Shown in pieces: positions 17,285-25,951 of a DNA stretch of 37,261 bases; within the stretch, counting starts at the first letter, position 1, and each line of letters starts with the position of its first letter. This stretch comes from Halanaerobiales bacterium (lineage in GTDB: Bacteria; Bacillota; Halanaerobiia; Halanaerobiales; DTU029). The stretch spans positions 1 through 37,261 of the forward strand of contig JARRCS010000021.1 of the NCBI GenBank assembly GCA_029981855.1. Reading direction: 5' to 3'. The notes beneath the pieces were generated by a model. It ran no database searches, had not been told where the DNA came from, and saw nothing but the letters and a program-made list of their open reading frames with translations. The position numbers were made by a program, and so were the translations under genes.

Positions 17285-17523
17285 CTAACTTAATTTATCC
17301 TTTACTATCTGGTTAACTAATCTCCCATCGGCCCTACCCTTAATCCTGAGCATTATCTCTCCTATTACCTTCCCAATATCAGCCATACTGGATGCCCCTA
17401 CTAACTGAATAACCTCTTCCACCAGGTCTTCAATCTCTTCCCTGATCATCTGTTTTGGCAAATAAATCTGTAAAATCTCAATAGGTCATGGACTTAAGCT
17501 TTTCCGTAATCCTCTGCTTTATA
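17285..17523 (-). pseudogene. yqeY (GatB/YqeY-domain) gene with middle deleted
   Basis: The start region (IKQRITEKLKSM, about 12 codons at 17523-17488) matches the beginning of YqeY-type proteins. It is followed directly, out of frame, by PIEILQIYLPKQMIREEIED and then DIGKVIGEIMLRIKGRADGR, ending LVNQIVKDKLS at 17285. These are the family's C-terminal motifs. About 70 residues from the middle, and the start codon, are missing. Whole proteins have about 148 residues. Confidence 0.72.
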
Positions 17524-17610
17524 TCACAGGTTTAGAAAGAAACCTTTCCTATAGACTTCCCGTTATGCCCGCACAGTCGCTAACTCAGAAAAATATCCTG
17601 CAAAAAATGT

Positions 17611-17654
17611 TAAAAGAATAACCTCATAACAATGGTTATTATTGTCATGAGGTT
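17611..17654 (-). terminator. Terminator of the hydantoinase operon
   Basis: An inverted repeat of 14 bases with one mismatch (17620-17633 with 17641-17654, AACCTCAT.ACAAT) lies 28 bases past the FAD oxidoreductase stop. On the minus strand it is followed by ATTCTTTTAACATTTTTTG. Confidence 0.7.
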
Positions 17655-17681
17655 TCTATTTATGGTCAATTAAAACAAAGA

Positions 17682-19043
17682 CTATATAATCGCACCATCT
17701 TTTACAAGCTGATCCTGAAGAGCTTTAATCTTTACTTCAGCCGGGTATTGTTTGTTTTTTATAGCCAGGGCAGCATTGGTACCGACTCCCTGTCCGATAG
17801 CCATAGCTGAAGGTTGGATCCTGGTAGAAGCATGGGCTTCATGAGTAGTTGAGATATTCCGGCCGGCTGCCAGTAAGTTAGGAACCTGGGAAGTAAAGGT
17901 GGTCTCTCGCGGTATATGATACCAGGTTCCTTCCTCCATACTGATAATATCCATCTCGGAGCCGTCAGGCGAGTGTATATCAATAGGGTAAGAACCTCTG
18001 GATATGGCAGTATCAAACCTCCTGCCTCTGACAAGATCTTCACCGGTCAGAGTATATTCCCCTATCAGCCGTTTTGACTCCCTGACACCGATGGTCGAAC
18101 CGATACTCAACAAATAACTATTTTCAAAACCAGGCAAATATTTCTGCATGAAATTTAATATTTTAACTACCTGCCTTCTGGCTTCCAGTTCTGCCCTACT
18201 CAAATCCTCTCCATCCAAAGGACTCTTTTCAATTACCCTTGTCATATTAACCGTTGCCACCCCTGGAGTCGGTTGCTGGAAGAAAAGGACCCGGTCCCTG
18301 GGAATATTAAAATCACCATTAGCTTTAGCCTTTTCAATAACACTGAAAAAACCATTTACGGAACAATAGGGAAATTCCCAGGGATCCATTCCCTGCCTCG
18401 GCCTGGAAAGGAGAAAATCATCGGGATTTTTCTTAATAGCCTCCCTGATAGTGGCGAAATCTATTCCCCCTACCTTAAACATCGTACTCATGGGCTGTGT
18501 TTTTTGATCAGAGGCCCTCCCCACTTGATAGGGAGCTCCGGCCAGGGTTATCAGTTCCGAATCACCGGTACTATCGATAAAAACCTTCCCCTTTATTCTA
18601 TACTCCTTCAGTTTGCTTCTAACAATGGTGGACGAAATCAGATCATTATCTTTTTCAACATCTATTAAAGTCGAATGATACATCAGTTTTACACCAGCAG
18701 CAAGTAAAATTTCTTCTAATACAATTTTAAACATTTCCGAATCAACAGGGGTAATGGTGGAAACAAAACCTATCATATCATAAACATGTCCCGGACTGGC
18801 CCCTAATTTAACCAATTTGTCAATAATCTTCTGGGGCAAACCACTGATGATCTGTTCTTCACCGGCATGAAAAGTCTGGGGAGGACCAACTAAAGCTGCT
18901 GTAGCTGTGCCACCTAAAAAACCATTCTTTTCAACCAGGATAACATCAACTCCTAAATTAGCCGCGGCTAAAGCAGCTACCGAACCAGCTACACCACCTC
19001 CCACAACGACTAAATCTGTCTTTATTTCTTGCAAGGCTGACAA
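17682..19043 (-). CDS. FAD-dependent oxidoreductase (FAD_oxidored family)
   Basis: A 453-residue flavoprotein of the FAD_oxidored (PF12831-like) group. The dinucleotide site VVVGGGVAGSVAALAAANLG is at residues 12-31, followed by the ribose-binding Glu (VEKNGFLGGTAT). VFIDSTGDSELITLAGAPY near 155-175 is the second family motif, and NLLAAGRNISTTHEAHASTR near 395-415 holds the isoalloxazine contact. Family members oxidise or dehydrate small organic substrates, or are of unknown activity. It is the last gene of the operon, 6 bases after the HExxH gene. No electron-transfer partner is encoded beside it. Confidence 0.88.
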   Translation of the reverse strand: MSALQEIKTDLVVVGGGVAGSVAALAAANLGVDVILVEKNGFLGGTATAALVGPPQTFHAGEEQIISGLPQKIIDKLVKLGASPGHVYDMIGFVSTITPVDSEMFKIVLEEILLAAGVKLMYHSTLIDVEKDNDLISSTIVRSKLKEYRIKGKVFIDSTGDSELITLAGAPYQVGRASDQKTQPMSTMFKVGGIDFATIREAIKKNPDDFLLSRPRQGMDPWEFPYCSVNGFFSVIEKAKANGDFNIPRDRVLFFQQPTPGVATVNMTRVIEKSPLDGEDLSRAELEARRQVVKILNFMQKYLPGFENSYLLSIGSTIGVRESKRLIGEYTLTGEDLVRGRRFDTAISRGSYPIDIHSPDGSEMDIISMEEGTWYHIPRETTFTSQVPNLLAAGRNISTTHEAHASTRIQPSAMAIGQGVGTNAALAIKNKQYPAEVKIKALQDQLVKDGAII

Positions 19044-19049
19044 CTCCCT

Positions 19050-19598
19050 TCATTTTGCATTTGCATTTATATAAACCACTGGATCTCCACTAAACTCTCT
19101 AACAAAGGCATGAGCAGCAATTTCACTTAAAGAAAATAGACCTCGTTTTATTTCCAGAAATAAAAACTTGAAAACAGTTATTTTTCTCATCCTACTAACA
19201 GGCCCTATAGAGTTATATTCAAGGAAATGAAAGAATTCATGCAACAGGAAAAGATTAATCAGACGTTTTTTATCTACCGTTATTTCAAGTCCCTGTACAA
19301 TTTCTTCTATCTCACTGAGATATAGAATAATCTTATTATTTTTAACTTCAAACTCACTATAAATAGGTATTTGAGGCGGGTGCTTTTTAAATTCTAGCTG
19401 ACAGTATTTTTTTAGATATAATTCCGGTTGCTCGGGATTTAGACCACTGGCCAGGCATTTTCTAGCCTGTTTCCGACCAATACTAATAGCAAAATCAATC
19501 AATTCAGCCTGTTTAGTGTGGGTTAACCTGGAATATAAAATATCTCTTTTAAGGAGATTTGTAGCTAGTTCTTTTAAAGAAAGCTCTAATTCATTCAT
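19050..19598 (-). CDS. Small HExxH-motif protein of unknown function
   Basis: A 182-residue soluble protein that I cannot assign to a family. The notable feature is LLHEFFHFLE, an HExxH zinc site at residues 120-124, followed 35 residues later by Glu159 within SLSEIAAHAFVREF (His163 nearby). This is the layout of a gluzincin-like site. The N-terminal 110 residues are charged and partly helical. It has no signal peptide. The gene sits 2 bases after the HyuA-like gene and 6 bases before the FAD oxidoreductase gene, so it is surely co-expressed with them. It may be a metallohydrolase that replaces the missing HyuB-type subunit, or a protease-like accessory factor. Confidence 0.7.
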   Translation of the reverse strand: MNELELSLKELATNLLKRDILYSRLTHTKQAELIDFAISIGRKQARKCLASGLNPEQPELYLKKYCQLEFKKHPPQIPIYSEFEVKNNKIILYLSEIEEIVQGLEITVDKKRLINLFLLHEFFHFLEYNSIGPVSRMRKITVFKFLFLEIKRGLFSLSEIAAHAFVREFSGDPVVYINANAK

Positions 19599-19600
19599 TT

Positions 19601-21742
19601 TTAGCTGACCCTTTCAGAAAAGATAATAAAGGCCTTTTCATCCTCCTTATACCCCTGAAGTTCAACTTTGGCCATGGAAATTACCTGTTCTTCATCAATT
19701 AAACCGGAAAGATTCAAGATACGGCTCCCACAGACTATATAAACATAAGGGATCTCTGCTCCACCATCCATATATTTAGTTCTTTGCTTTAACTCCCTTT
19801 TTAAATCAGCAATTAAATTAGCATAATCGCTTCTAACAACTTCTCCATCATTAATTTTTAATTTAATAACCCCCTGTGAGGTAATAACCCTTAAAGGAGT
19901 TTTCTTCTTTTTGATTAAGCCCCAGAACTTTTTTTCAACCTCCTGACTACCCATGGCCAGAAGACTATCAGTAGAAGCAAATTCCTTGACTTTATTAACC
20001 TCCGTATCTATTGATTCGGCCACGGTCTTTTTTAGATCTTCCCTGGAGATATCTCCATTTTGTAAGTCTTTTTTAACAAACTCGGTTGAACCACTGGCAA
20101 TGGCCCGAACTATATTTTTTTCCTTATCGATCTCTACTTCAATTTCAATGGTTTCCTCTTTTGCTCCTGATCTTAAGATAGCCTCTTCAGCCTCTTTCCT
20201 TATTTTAACTATATCTTCTTCACTAGGATTAACTATATTCCTTTCTACAACCTCTTTTACCATGGCCAGAGCAACCCCGATGGTAGAGATAACCTCACTA
20301 TTTTTAGCCAGGCGGTATTTTAAATTCATAAATTCACCAAGATAGGGAGTAACTACACCGGCACTACCCCCTCCCCCTACAAGCTCTATTATATTGGTAT
20401 CAAGCTCATACTCCTCAATCAATCTCTTAACAACGGTTTCGATTTTCCGGGCCGCTTTTTTTATGATAGTTTCAGCTACTTCTTCAACACTCTGATTAAG
20501 TTTATCAGCCAGGACTTTAAAAGCCTTATAAGCTGCCTGGTAATTGCCATATGAATAGCTGTTTTCAGGTACTTTCCGTAAAATATTAGCAGCTCCAGCC
20601 AGGGTCAGAGCAAATTTTTTCTTGTTAGCACATTTAATAGCCAGGTAAGTAGGATCATTTGCTGTCGGTTTAATAGTAATTAGCTCAGGTTCAACTATTT
20701 CATCTTCATCAGCAAAGACCGCATAGGGAAGGCCGGCTATATGGGCGCTTCTAGGGCCTACATCTTCAATCTTATTTTGACCCATTTGAATCATACTTCC
20801 CCCGGCTATGCCCACCGTATGAACATCAAGGGAATTGACATAGGTCTTATGATTACCGATTTCAGCAAATTTGATCATCACCTGTCCATTTTTAATTACT
20901 GAGATATCTGTTGAAGTTCCCCCGGATTCTAAAAAGATGCCATCCGAAATTTTCTCATACATTAGAGCCCCGGCAACACCGGCAGCAGGTCCGGAAAGCA
21001 TAGTTAAAATAGGCCGCTTTTTAACTTCATCAATCCCCATAACTCCGCCATCACATCTCATGATCATCAAATTAGCATCAATATTGGCTTTAGCTACACT
21101 ATCAGCAGTCATGTTGGCGGTTTCAATCATCTTCGGTAAAATACTGGCATTGATGACCGCGGTTCTGGTCCTGGTCTTCAAACCATAGAGGCTGGAGATC
21201 TGGTGGGTAGCTGTAGCAGGTAGATTGATATTATTGGCTTCTGCCATAATTTTTTCTTCATTACGGGAATCATCCACACTATATGGTTCAGCAGCTACTA
21301 TCACTTTAGAACCGGAGTTCTTTAATTCTTTCAAACCGCTTTTAACCTTTTGGTCCAGGTCCTTATGGTCCAGATAAATATGTTTTATTCTAATATACTT
21401 ACCGGGAGATAGCTCTATATCATCAATTTGAATATCCTTACTTGCTTTCATTCCTTCTAAACCTGAACCTGTACCTAAGATGCCAACAGGTTCAACATCA
21501 CCTTCCAAGAGGGCATTGGTGGCCTGTGTTGTACCATGGGCCAGAAAAATAATATCATCTGGATCAATGTTATATTTACTAATCAATTTATTTAACACAT
21601 CTATTATTCCTCTTGCTACACCTTCTTCAGCCGAGTGGGTAGTCGGCACCTTTACCTTGCCGATAATATTTAAACTACTGTTATCAATAGCAACTCCATC
21701 TGTAAATGTTCCTCCTACATCAATACCTATTCTAACTTTCAA
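19601..21742 (-). CDS. Hydantoinase/oxoprolinase family protein (HyuA-like)
   Basis: A 713-residue protein with the Hydant_A_N plus Hydantoinase_A architecture. GIDVGGTFTDGVAID at residues 5-19 is the first phosphate-binding motif of the ASKHA fold, FLAHGTTQATNALLEGD is near 65-81, and LESGGTSTDISVIKNGQ near 277-293 is the second. Relatives are ATP-dependent amide or lactam hydrolases (hydantoinase, 5-oxoprolinase) or acetone/acetophenone carboxylase subunits. Most work with a HyuB partner; none is encoded here. The C-terminal 200 residues (from about NIVNPSEEDIVKIRK) are family-variable. It follows the transporter gene after 66 bases that contain a hairpin. Confidence 0.88.
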   Translation of the reverse strand: MKVRIGIDVGGTFTDGVAIDNSSLNIIGKVKVPTTHSAEEGVARGIIDVLNKLISKYNIDPDDIIFLAHGTTQATNALLEGDVEPVGILGTGSGLEGMKASKDIQIDDIELSPGKYIRIKHIYLDHKDLDQKVKSGLKELKNSGSKVIVAAEPYSVDDSRNEEKIMAEANNINLPATATHQISSLYGLKTRTRTAVINASILPKMIETANMTADSVAKANIDANLMIMRCDGGVMGIDEVKKRPILTMLSGPAAGVAGALMYEKISDGIFLESGGTSTDISVIKNGQVMIKFAEIGNHKTYVNSLDVHTVGIAGGSMIQMGQNKIEDVGPRSAHIAGLPYAVFADEDEIVEPELITIKPTANDPTYLAIKCANKKKFALTLAGAANILRKVPENSYSYGNYQAAYKAFKVLADKLNQSVEEVAETIIKKAARKIETVVKRLIEEYELDTNIIELVGGGGSAGVVTPYLGEFMNLKYRLAKNSEVISTIGVALAMVKEVVERNIVNPSEEDIVKIRKEAEEAILRSGAKEETIEIEVEIDKEKNIVRAIASGSTEFVKKDLQNGDISREDLKKTVAESIDTEVNKVKEFASTDSLLAMGSQEVEKKFWGLIKKKKTPLRVITSQGVIKLKINDGEVVRSDYANLIADLKRELKQRTKYMDGGAEIPYVYIVCGSRILNLSGLIDEEQVISMAKVELQGYKEDEKAFIIFSERVS

Positions 21743-21774
21743 TCTCTAAACCCCCTCAGTAAACTCTTATCTAG

Positions 21775-21800
21775 AGGCCCCTTCCAGGCAGAAGGGGCCT
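21775..21800 (-). other. Intercistronic hairpin between transporter and HyuA-like genes
   Basis: A perfect 10-bp stem (AGGCCCCTTC / GAAGGGGCCT) with a 6-base loop lies just after the transporter stop. No U-tract follows on the minus strand. It is probably a processing or stability element that sets different mRNA levels on each side. Confidence 0.55.
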
Positions 21801-21808
21801 TAATCTTG

Positions 21809-23089
21809 TTACATATATAATACGGCAGCAATAATAACCCCAATGGCTGCCAAGACCCAGATATAGCCCAGTAATTTTTTCAGAATATCATTAACACTTA
21901 CCCCTACATAATTAGCCAGCCAAACATTATGAGTATTGGTTGGATCCCCTATAGCCTGCACCCTTTCTGTAGCTAAGAGAGCACTCATGGCCGCCGGAGC
22001 AGGTAGAAGACCCAGACTGATGATTAAACCAACAATACCACTCCCTAAGCCCCACATGTTAAGTGGTCCTCTATAAAGAGCCAGAGGAGCCAGCAGACTA
22101 AAGAAGAGGATATAGCCGATGGTACTGGATGGAATAACTGCATTTAAGAATGGTTCCATAATTGCTGATACCTGGGGATGGAAAACTGTTTTTAACAACA
22201 TACCGATACCCATCATCAAAACAATAACCGGAGCAACATCACTGATTCCATCATAAGCACTTTTAGTAATAATATTTACCGTCTCAGCAAAGGATTTATG
22301 CAGTGTAATCATGGCAAAGATTAATCCTGCGATAAAGGAAGGGACAATAGGCCAATTAAATACAAGTACAAAGAGTAAAGGTACAATGGGTGTAAAGAGA
22401 GCCAGTTTTGGAACTTTTTCATCCCTGACCTCTGCCTGATTATTTAATTCAGGTTTAACCCAGTGTTTTCTAATGCCCGCTTTTTTAAATTCGATCAGAA
22501 TAAAGACAAAGGTTAAGACAGCTGTTACGCCGGCCAGACTTAATGCAAAGGTCTTAACTACTTCCAGAGGAACACCGGTGGCATCTACATAAAAAGCCCA
22601 GTTTCCTAAATTAATGGTAATACCGACACCAAAGGCAAATAAGAAAATACTGGCTGCCGAAACCGGTGGTAAGCCCAGAGAAAGCATAATAGGTAAGGCA
22701 ATTGAACCTACCATAATGAATGCTCCCAATCCACCGATAGTGGTAAATAAAATGGCAATTGCTATAGCCAGTAATAGAGTAATTAAAAGTGGCCTATCTC
22801 CACCCAGTTCAGCCGCAAATTTAATAATTGACTTGGAAATGCCGGTCTGAGTCATAATCTGGCTAAGCCAGGCCCCGAAGATTACGGCTACATAAGCAGT
22901 AGCCAGCCGGGTTACACCACCCTGAATAATATTACTTAAAATACCCTGCTCACCGCCTAAAGGTATACCGGCAATAATAGCTATCCCGATAGCCATTAAA
23001 GGAATTGCCAGCAGTGTGGGCAGTTTCCTGGTTAACATCAATAAGGCCAAAATTACGAAGAGAACAATGATCAAAATTGCAGACGTCAT
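21809..23089 (-). CDS. Integral membrane transporter, GntP/citrate-type ion-transporter superfamily
   Basis: A 426-residue protein with roughly 11-12 hydrophobic segments in two halves. Each half has a re-entrant-like Gly-rich region: TTIGGLGAFIMVGSIALPIM near 115-135, and RGPLNMWGLGSGIVGLIISL near 340-360. GDPTNTHNVWLANYVGV near the C-terminus is a further distinctive motif. This layout suggests a secondary transporter of the GntP or CitMHS (IT superfamily) type, driven by H+ or Na+, for a carboxylate-like substrate. Its place between the TIM-barrel and HyuA genes makes it the probable importer for the compound this operon degrades. Confidence 0.8.
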   Translation of the reverse strand: MTSAILIIVLFVILALLMLTRKLPTLLAIPLMAIGIAIIAGIPLGGEQGILSNIIQGGVTRLATAYVAVIFGAWLSQIMTQTGISKSIIKFAAELGGDRPLLITLLLAIAIAILFTTIGGLGAFIMVGSIALPIMLSLGLPPVSAASIFLFAFGVGITINLGNWAFYVDATGVPLEVVKTFALSLAGVTAVLTFVFILIEFKKAGIRKHWVKPELNNQAEVRDEKVPKLALFTPIVPLLFVLVFNWPIVPSFIAGLIFAMITLHKSFAETVNIITKSAYDGISDVAPVIVLMMGIGMLLKTVFHPQVSAIMEPFLNAVIPSSTIGYILFFSLLAPLALYRGPLNMWGLGSGIVGLIISLGLLPAPAAMSALLATERVQAIGDPTNTHNVWLANYVGVSVNDILKKLLGYIWVLAAIGVIIAAVLYM

Positions 23090-23091
23090 AA

Positions 23092-23784
23092 TTAATACCC
23101 TCCTTTATTAATCTCATCTTTAAATAATCTCGTAACCCGTTTTACACCTTCAATACTATTACCTGTTACAACAGCCCCGATCATGATAGCATCAACCCCC
23201 GTTTTACTTAAAAGATTGAGCTCTTCCGGTTGGATAGCTTTTTGCGTAGGGATGATAACCGGCTTTTGGACAATATTTTTTAAAGCACTATAATTAATAA
23301 TATCTTTATAAGTTAGTCTCTGACCATATTCATCTTTAGGTACTATGGAAGCTTCGATAATATCTATCCCCAGTTGATCATAGTTAACGGCATCCTTAAT
23401 CTGATAAGATTGATCATAAGCTACTGCCTTAACAAAAGGGCTGTCCTGAAGCTCTTTGACGGGAATATGATGGGCATAGATGGAAAGGAAATCAAAACCT
23501 AATTGCTGAACCAGAGTCAATTCTTCAGCTGTTATCTTTTCCGGAGCATCTCCAGGGACAAGACCGACCGGTATCTCTCCGGCCAAATCAATTATTTCGG
23601 CAAAGATATCCTTTTGTTCTTTAACAGAAGGAAACTTATTACCACTTGCCTTATGACTGACATTAGCATGTACCTTTAAAGCATCTGCCCCTCCATCAAG
23701 AGCAGCTTTAGCCATCTCCGGACTATTTTCCGGCAAACTGACAATTAGAGTCAAACCCTTTTCGGCCAACATTTTTTCTAACAT
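23092..23784 (-). CDS. TIM-barrel protein (NanE-like/phosphate-binding barrel)
   Basis: A 230-residue protein whose repeated beta-alpha units (LTLIVSLPE, GGADALKVHAN, IPVGLVPGDAPEKIT, FDFLSIYAHHIP, VKAVAYDQSYQIKD, KPVIIPTQKAIQPEE, VDAIMIGAVVTGNS) form a TIM barrel. The late GAVVTGNSIEG segment resembles the phosphate-binding end of NanE/ribulose-phosphate-binding barrels. This suggests an isomerase, epimerase or aldolase-like step, but the catalytic residues cannot be assigned. The gene ends 2 bases before the transporter gene and follows GntR by 43 bases. Confidence 0.65.
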   Translation of the reverse strand: MLEKMLAEKGLTLIVSLPENSPEMAKAALDGGADALKVHANVSHKASGNKFPSVKEQKDIFAEIIDLAGEIPVGLVPGDAPEKITAEELTLVQQLGFDFLSIYAHHIPVKELQDSPFVKAVAYDQSYQIKDAVNYDQLGIDIIEASIVPKDEYGQRLTYKDIINYSALKNIVQKPVIIPTQKAIQPEELNLLSKTGVDAIMIGAVVTGNSIEGVKRVTRLFKDEINKGGY

Positions 23785-23827
23785 TTTTCATCTCCCCTTT
23801 TTAAAATTCCTTAATAATTTAAAACGG

Positions 23828-24535
23828 TTATCTTATTTGACTAACACCCCCTTTATTTAAAGCTGTCTTTTTAGTTAACTTTATTTTTTTAGAATCAAAA
23901 AGGTTTAAAACATAGATGATAGGTTTATCTTTATAAATCAACTGAGTAACTTTTAACAATGGTGTTTTACGTTTAACTTCAAGTATACTGGACTCGTCGT
24001 TTTCTGGATAAGAAATAGATATCTCTTCGTAAAACTCTTTACCAATAGTTTCCAACTGATCGACTGCTTTAGAACCTATTTCATTAACATACTCAGGGCA
24101 ACTCCAGATCTTCTGGATACCAACTTTTTTTTCATCTACCAGGATAATCCTCTTTAAGTAATATAATTTATTTTGGAAATTTTCTTTGATATGCTGAGGT
24201 AAGTCCGTTTCTGCCACATCTATAATCCCCTCTTTTAGTTTTTCATAACCGGTTTCAGTTTCTTTAGTCTTGTTGCTTTTTAAAGCTGTTATATTATACA
24301 GATCTTTCTCAAGATCATGTTTGGCTACAAAGGTCCCTTTCCCCTGAACCTTGACTAGACATCCCTCGTAAACCAGTTCATTAATTGCCTTACGAACAGT
24401 TGACCTACTCATCTTAAATCTCTCTGTTAATTCCCGTTCTGAAGGGATAAGATCACCCGGTTTCAGTTCATTCATAAGTATCTTTTGTTTTAAAAAATTT
24501 TTAATCTGTAAATAAAAAGGAATATTATTATCCAT
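23828..24535 (-). CDS. GntR/HutC-family transcriptional regulator with UTRA domain
   Basis: A 235-residue regulator. Residues 1-70 form the winged helix (PFYLQIKNFLKQKI, then PSERELTERFKMSRSTVRKA). Residues 90-225 form the UTRA effector domain (YYLKRIILVDEKKVGIQKIW, LEVKRKTPLLKVTQLIYKDK). The effector is probably the transported compound or an intermediate. It is the first gene of the operon and has an 18-base palindrome 29 bases before its start, so autoregulation of the whole unit is likely. Confidence 0.92.
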   Translation of the reverse strand: MDNNIPFYLQIKNFLKQKILMNELKPGDLIPSERELTERFKMSRSTVRKAINELVYEGCLVKVQGKGTFVAKHDLEKDLYNITALKSNKTKETETGYEKLKEGIIDVAETDLPQHIKENFQNKLYYLKRIILVDEKKVGIQKIWSCPEYVNEIGSKAVDQLETIGKEFYEEISISYPENDESSILEVKRKTPLLKVTQLIYKDKPIIYVLNLFDSKKIKLTKKTALNKGGVSQIR

Positions 24536-24563
24536 ACTTGCCCTTGCACCTCCAAGATGTATC

Positions 24564-24581
24564 TACTGGTATGTACCAGTA
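24564..24581. promoter_or_regulatory. GntR operator
   Basis: An 18-base perfect palindrome (TACTGGTA-TG-TACCAGTA) lies immediately upstream of the GntR gene. The GGTA..TACC core is typical of HutC-subfamily sites. It should control the GntR-to-FAD operon. Confidence 0.75.
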
Positions 24582-24627
24582 TGTATATATTATTCGTTAT
24601 CAATTATCAAAATCCTTCTTTATTTTT

Positions 24628-24672
24628 AAAAAAAAATTAAAAATCCCATGGAAGGTGTAAACCTCACCATGG
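24628..24672 (-). terminator. Strong terminator before the GntR operon
   Basis: On the minus strand CCATGG (24672-24667) pairs with CCATGG (24651-24646), with an inner AGGT/ACCT stem, followed by GATTTTTAATTTTTTTTT. It ends transcripts coming from the EamA side. The stop codon of the small HTH frame lies inside the stem. Confidence 0.8.
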
Positions 24673-24792
24673 AAAGGTACGAATATTTATACCAAAAAAG
24701 TCAGCAAAATCCTGTGCAGACCATTTTTTATGACCACTCTTTAATAAAGTTAAGATTTTTAGAATCCTGAATATTTTATTCCTTTCAATCAT
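24664..24792 (-). pseudogene. Truncated helix-turn-helix regulator, 42 residues
   Basis: ATG at 24792 with AAAGGGG 8 bases upstream opens 42 codons: MIERNKIFRILKILTLLKSG, then SAQDFADFFGINIRTF. This is the first helix-turn-helix of a WYL/DeoR-like regulator, up to the R-T residues of the recognition helix, and then it ends in the stem of the terminator. The body of the protein is missing. It is likely a deletion relic; a genuine micro-protein is less likely. Confidence 0.6.
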
Positions 24793-24850
24793 AAAATACC
24801 CCTTTCAATCCTTCTATTATTATAGATTTAGGAACTCAGTAAGAGTGGCT

Positions 24851-25738
24851 TTACTCTACCATCTCCTCCCTTCCTGTTCTGTTCATCACCGACGCCTGGT
24901 ATATTCCGGCAATAATAAAGACGCCACCGATAAAAGTAACAAGAGTGATCCTTTCCCCCAGTAAGACCCAGGCATAAAAAGTCGTCAAAATTGGTTCACC
25001 CAAAATAGCCAGCGAAACAATTGTAGTCGGAATATATCTTACCGAATAGTTTAAAACCGAATGGCCTATCAATGTTGGACCAACAGCCAGTCCCAGAAAA
25101 TAAAGGTAATTAATCTTCTCATATCCCCCGAAAGGCAGCCCCTTGAGCAAGGTAAATATCCCCAGAAAGATGGCGGCATAGGTATAGATAATATAGAGAT
25201 AGGGAATATAAGCAACCTCTTTTCTTAAACTCCTGCCGATAAAGAGATAGCTGGCAGCAAAAAAGGCAGCGGCCAGGGCCAGCAGATCCCCCCATATTTT
25301 TTCGTATAAGATATTAATATCACCGATACTAATAATCACACTACCCAGTAAAGCCAGGATGATCCCGTAGATTACCCCCTCCCGCAGGTCTTCCCTGGCA
25401 AAGATTAGTTCCAAAATCAGGGTAAAGAGGGGCTGAAGGGCAACAAAGATTACAGCATTAGCTACATTGGTATACTCGAAAGCTGTAATCCACAAAAAGA
25501 AGTGAACAGCCAGAAAGAACCCGACTACTGCCGGGCGGTAATCGAAAAAATACCTGACCTTATCCCTGTATCTGGAAAGAAAAAAGGGAGTAAAAATTAT
25601 TGTACTAAATAACATTCGGTAAAAGGCAATAATCAGCGGCGGAGCTTTCGATATTTTGATTAAGATTCCGGAGAAGGAGATTACTGTAACTGCTATTCCT
25701 AAAAGCCCGTATATTTTTTTAGTATTTATTTCTTCCAT
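24851..25738 (-). CDS. EamA-family (DMT superfamily) transporter
   Basis: A 295-residue inner-membrane protein with ten predicted hydrophobic segments in two EamA repeats of five. Marks include KAPPLIIAFYRMLFSTIIF in the first repeat and SVLNYSVRYIPTTIVSLAIL with GEPILTTFYAWVLLGERIT in the second. Such proteins export or import small metabolites such as amino acids, sugars or nucleosides; the substrate is not evident. Length is normal (about 290-300). It follows no other gene closely. Confidence 0.9.
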   Translation of the reverse strand: MEEINTKKIYGLLGIAVTVISFSGILIKISKAPPLIIAFYRMLFSTIIFTPFFLSRYRDKVRYFFDYRPAVVGFFLAVHFFLWITAFEYTNVANAVIFVALQPLFTLILELIFAREDLREGVIYGIILALLGSVIISIGDINILYEKIWGDLLALAAAFFAASYLFIGRSLRKEVAYIPYLYIIYTYAAIFLGIFTLLKGLPFGGYEKINYLYFLGLAVGPTLIGHSVLNYSVRYIPTTIVSLAILGEPILTTFYAWVLLGERITLVTFIGGVFIIAGIYQASVMNRTGREEMVE

Positions 25739-25894
25739 ATCTTCTGCTTCCTCTCTAAAAGATTCTAATAAGATTTTTAGTTACTATTCCTATTATCTGC
25801 GGTACCCGATTATAAAATGGCCAGTCTTAATGTTGAATTCGGAGCTTCCCTGGTTGTTGCTTTAATAATCAGCAGGTTATTCTAAAATAATGAG

Positions 25895-25931
25895 GACTCC
25901 TCTCAAATTAATATATTAACTGAAAGGAGTC
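25895..25931 (-). terminator. Terminator after the AEC transporter
   Basis: GACTCCTTTC and GAGAGGAGTC pair with one wobble around an AT-rich loop that itself holds TAATATATTA. The 21 bases between the stop at 25952 and the stem are unstructured. The U-tail is weak. The rest of the gap (25739-25894) holds nothing I recognise. Confidence 0.5.
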
Positions 25932-25951
25932 TTTTGATCAAAAAGCTTAAA

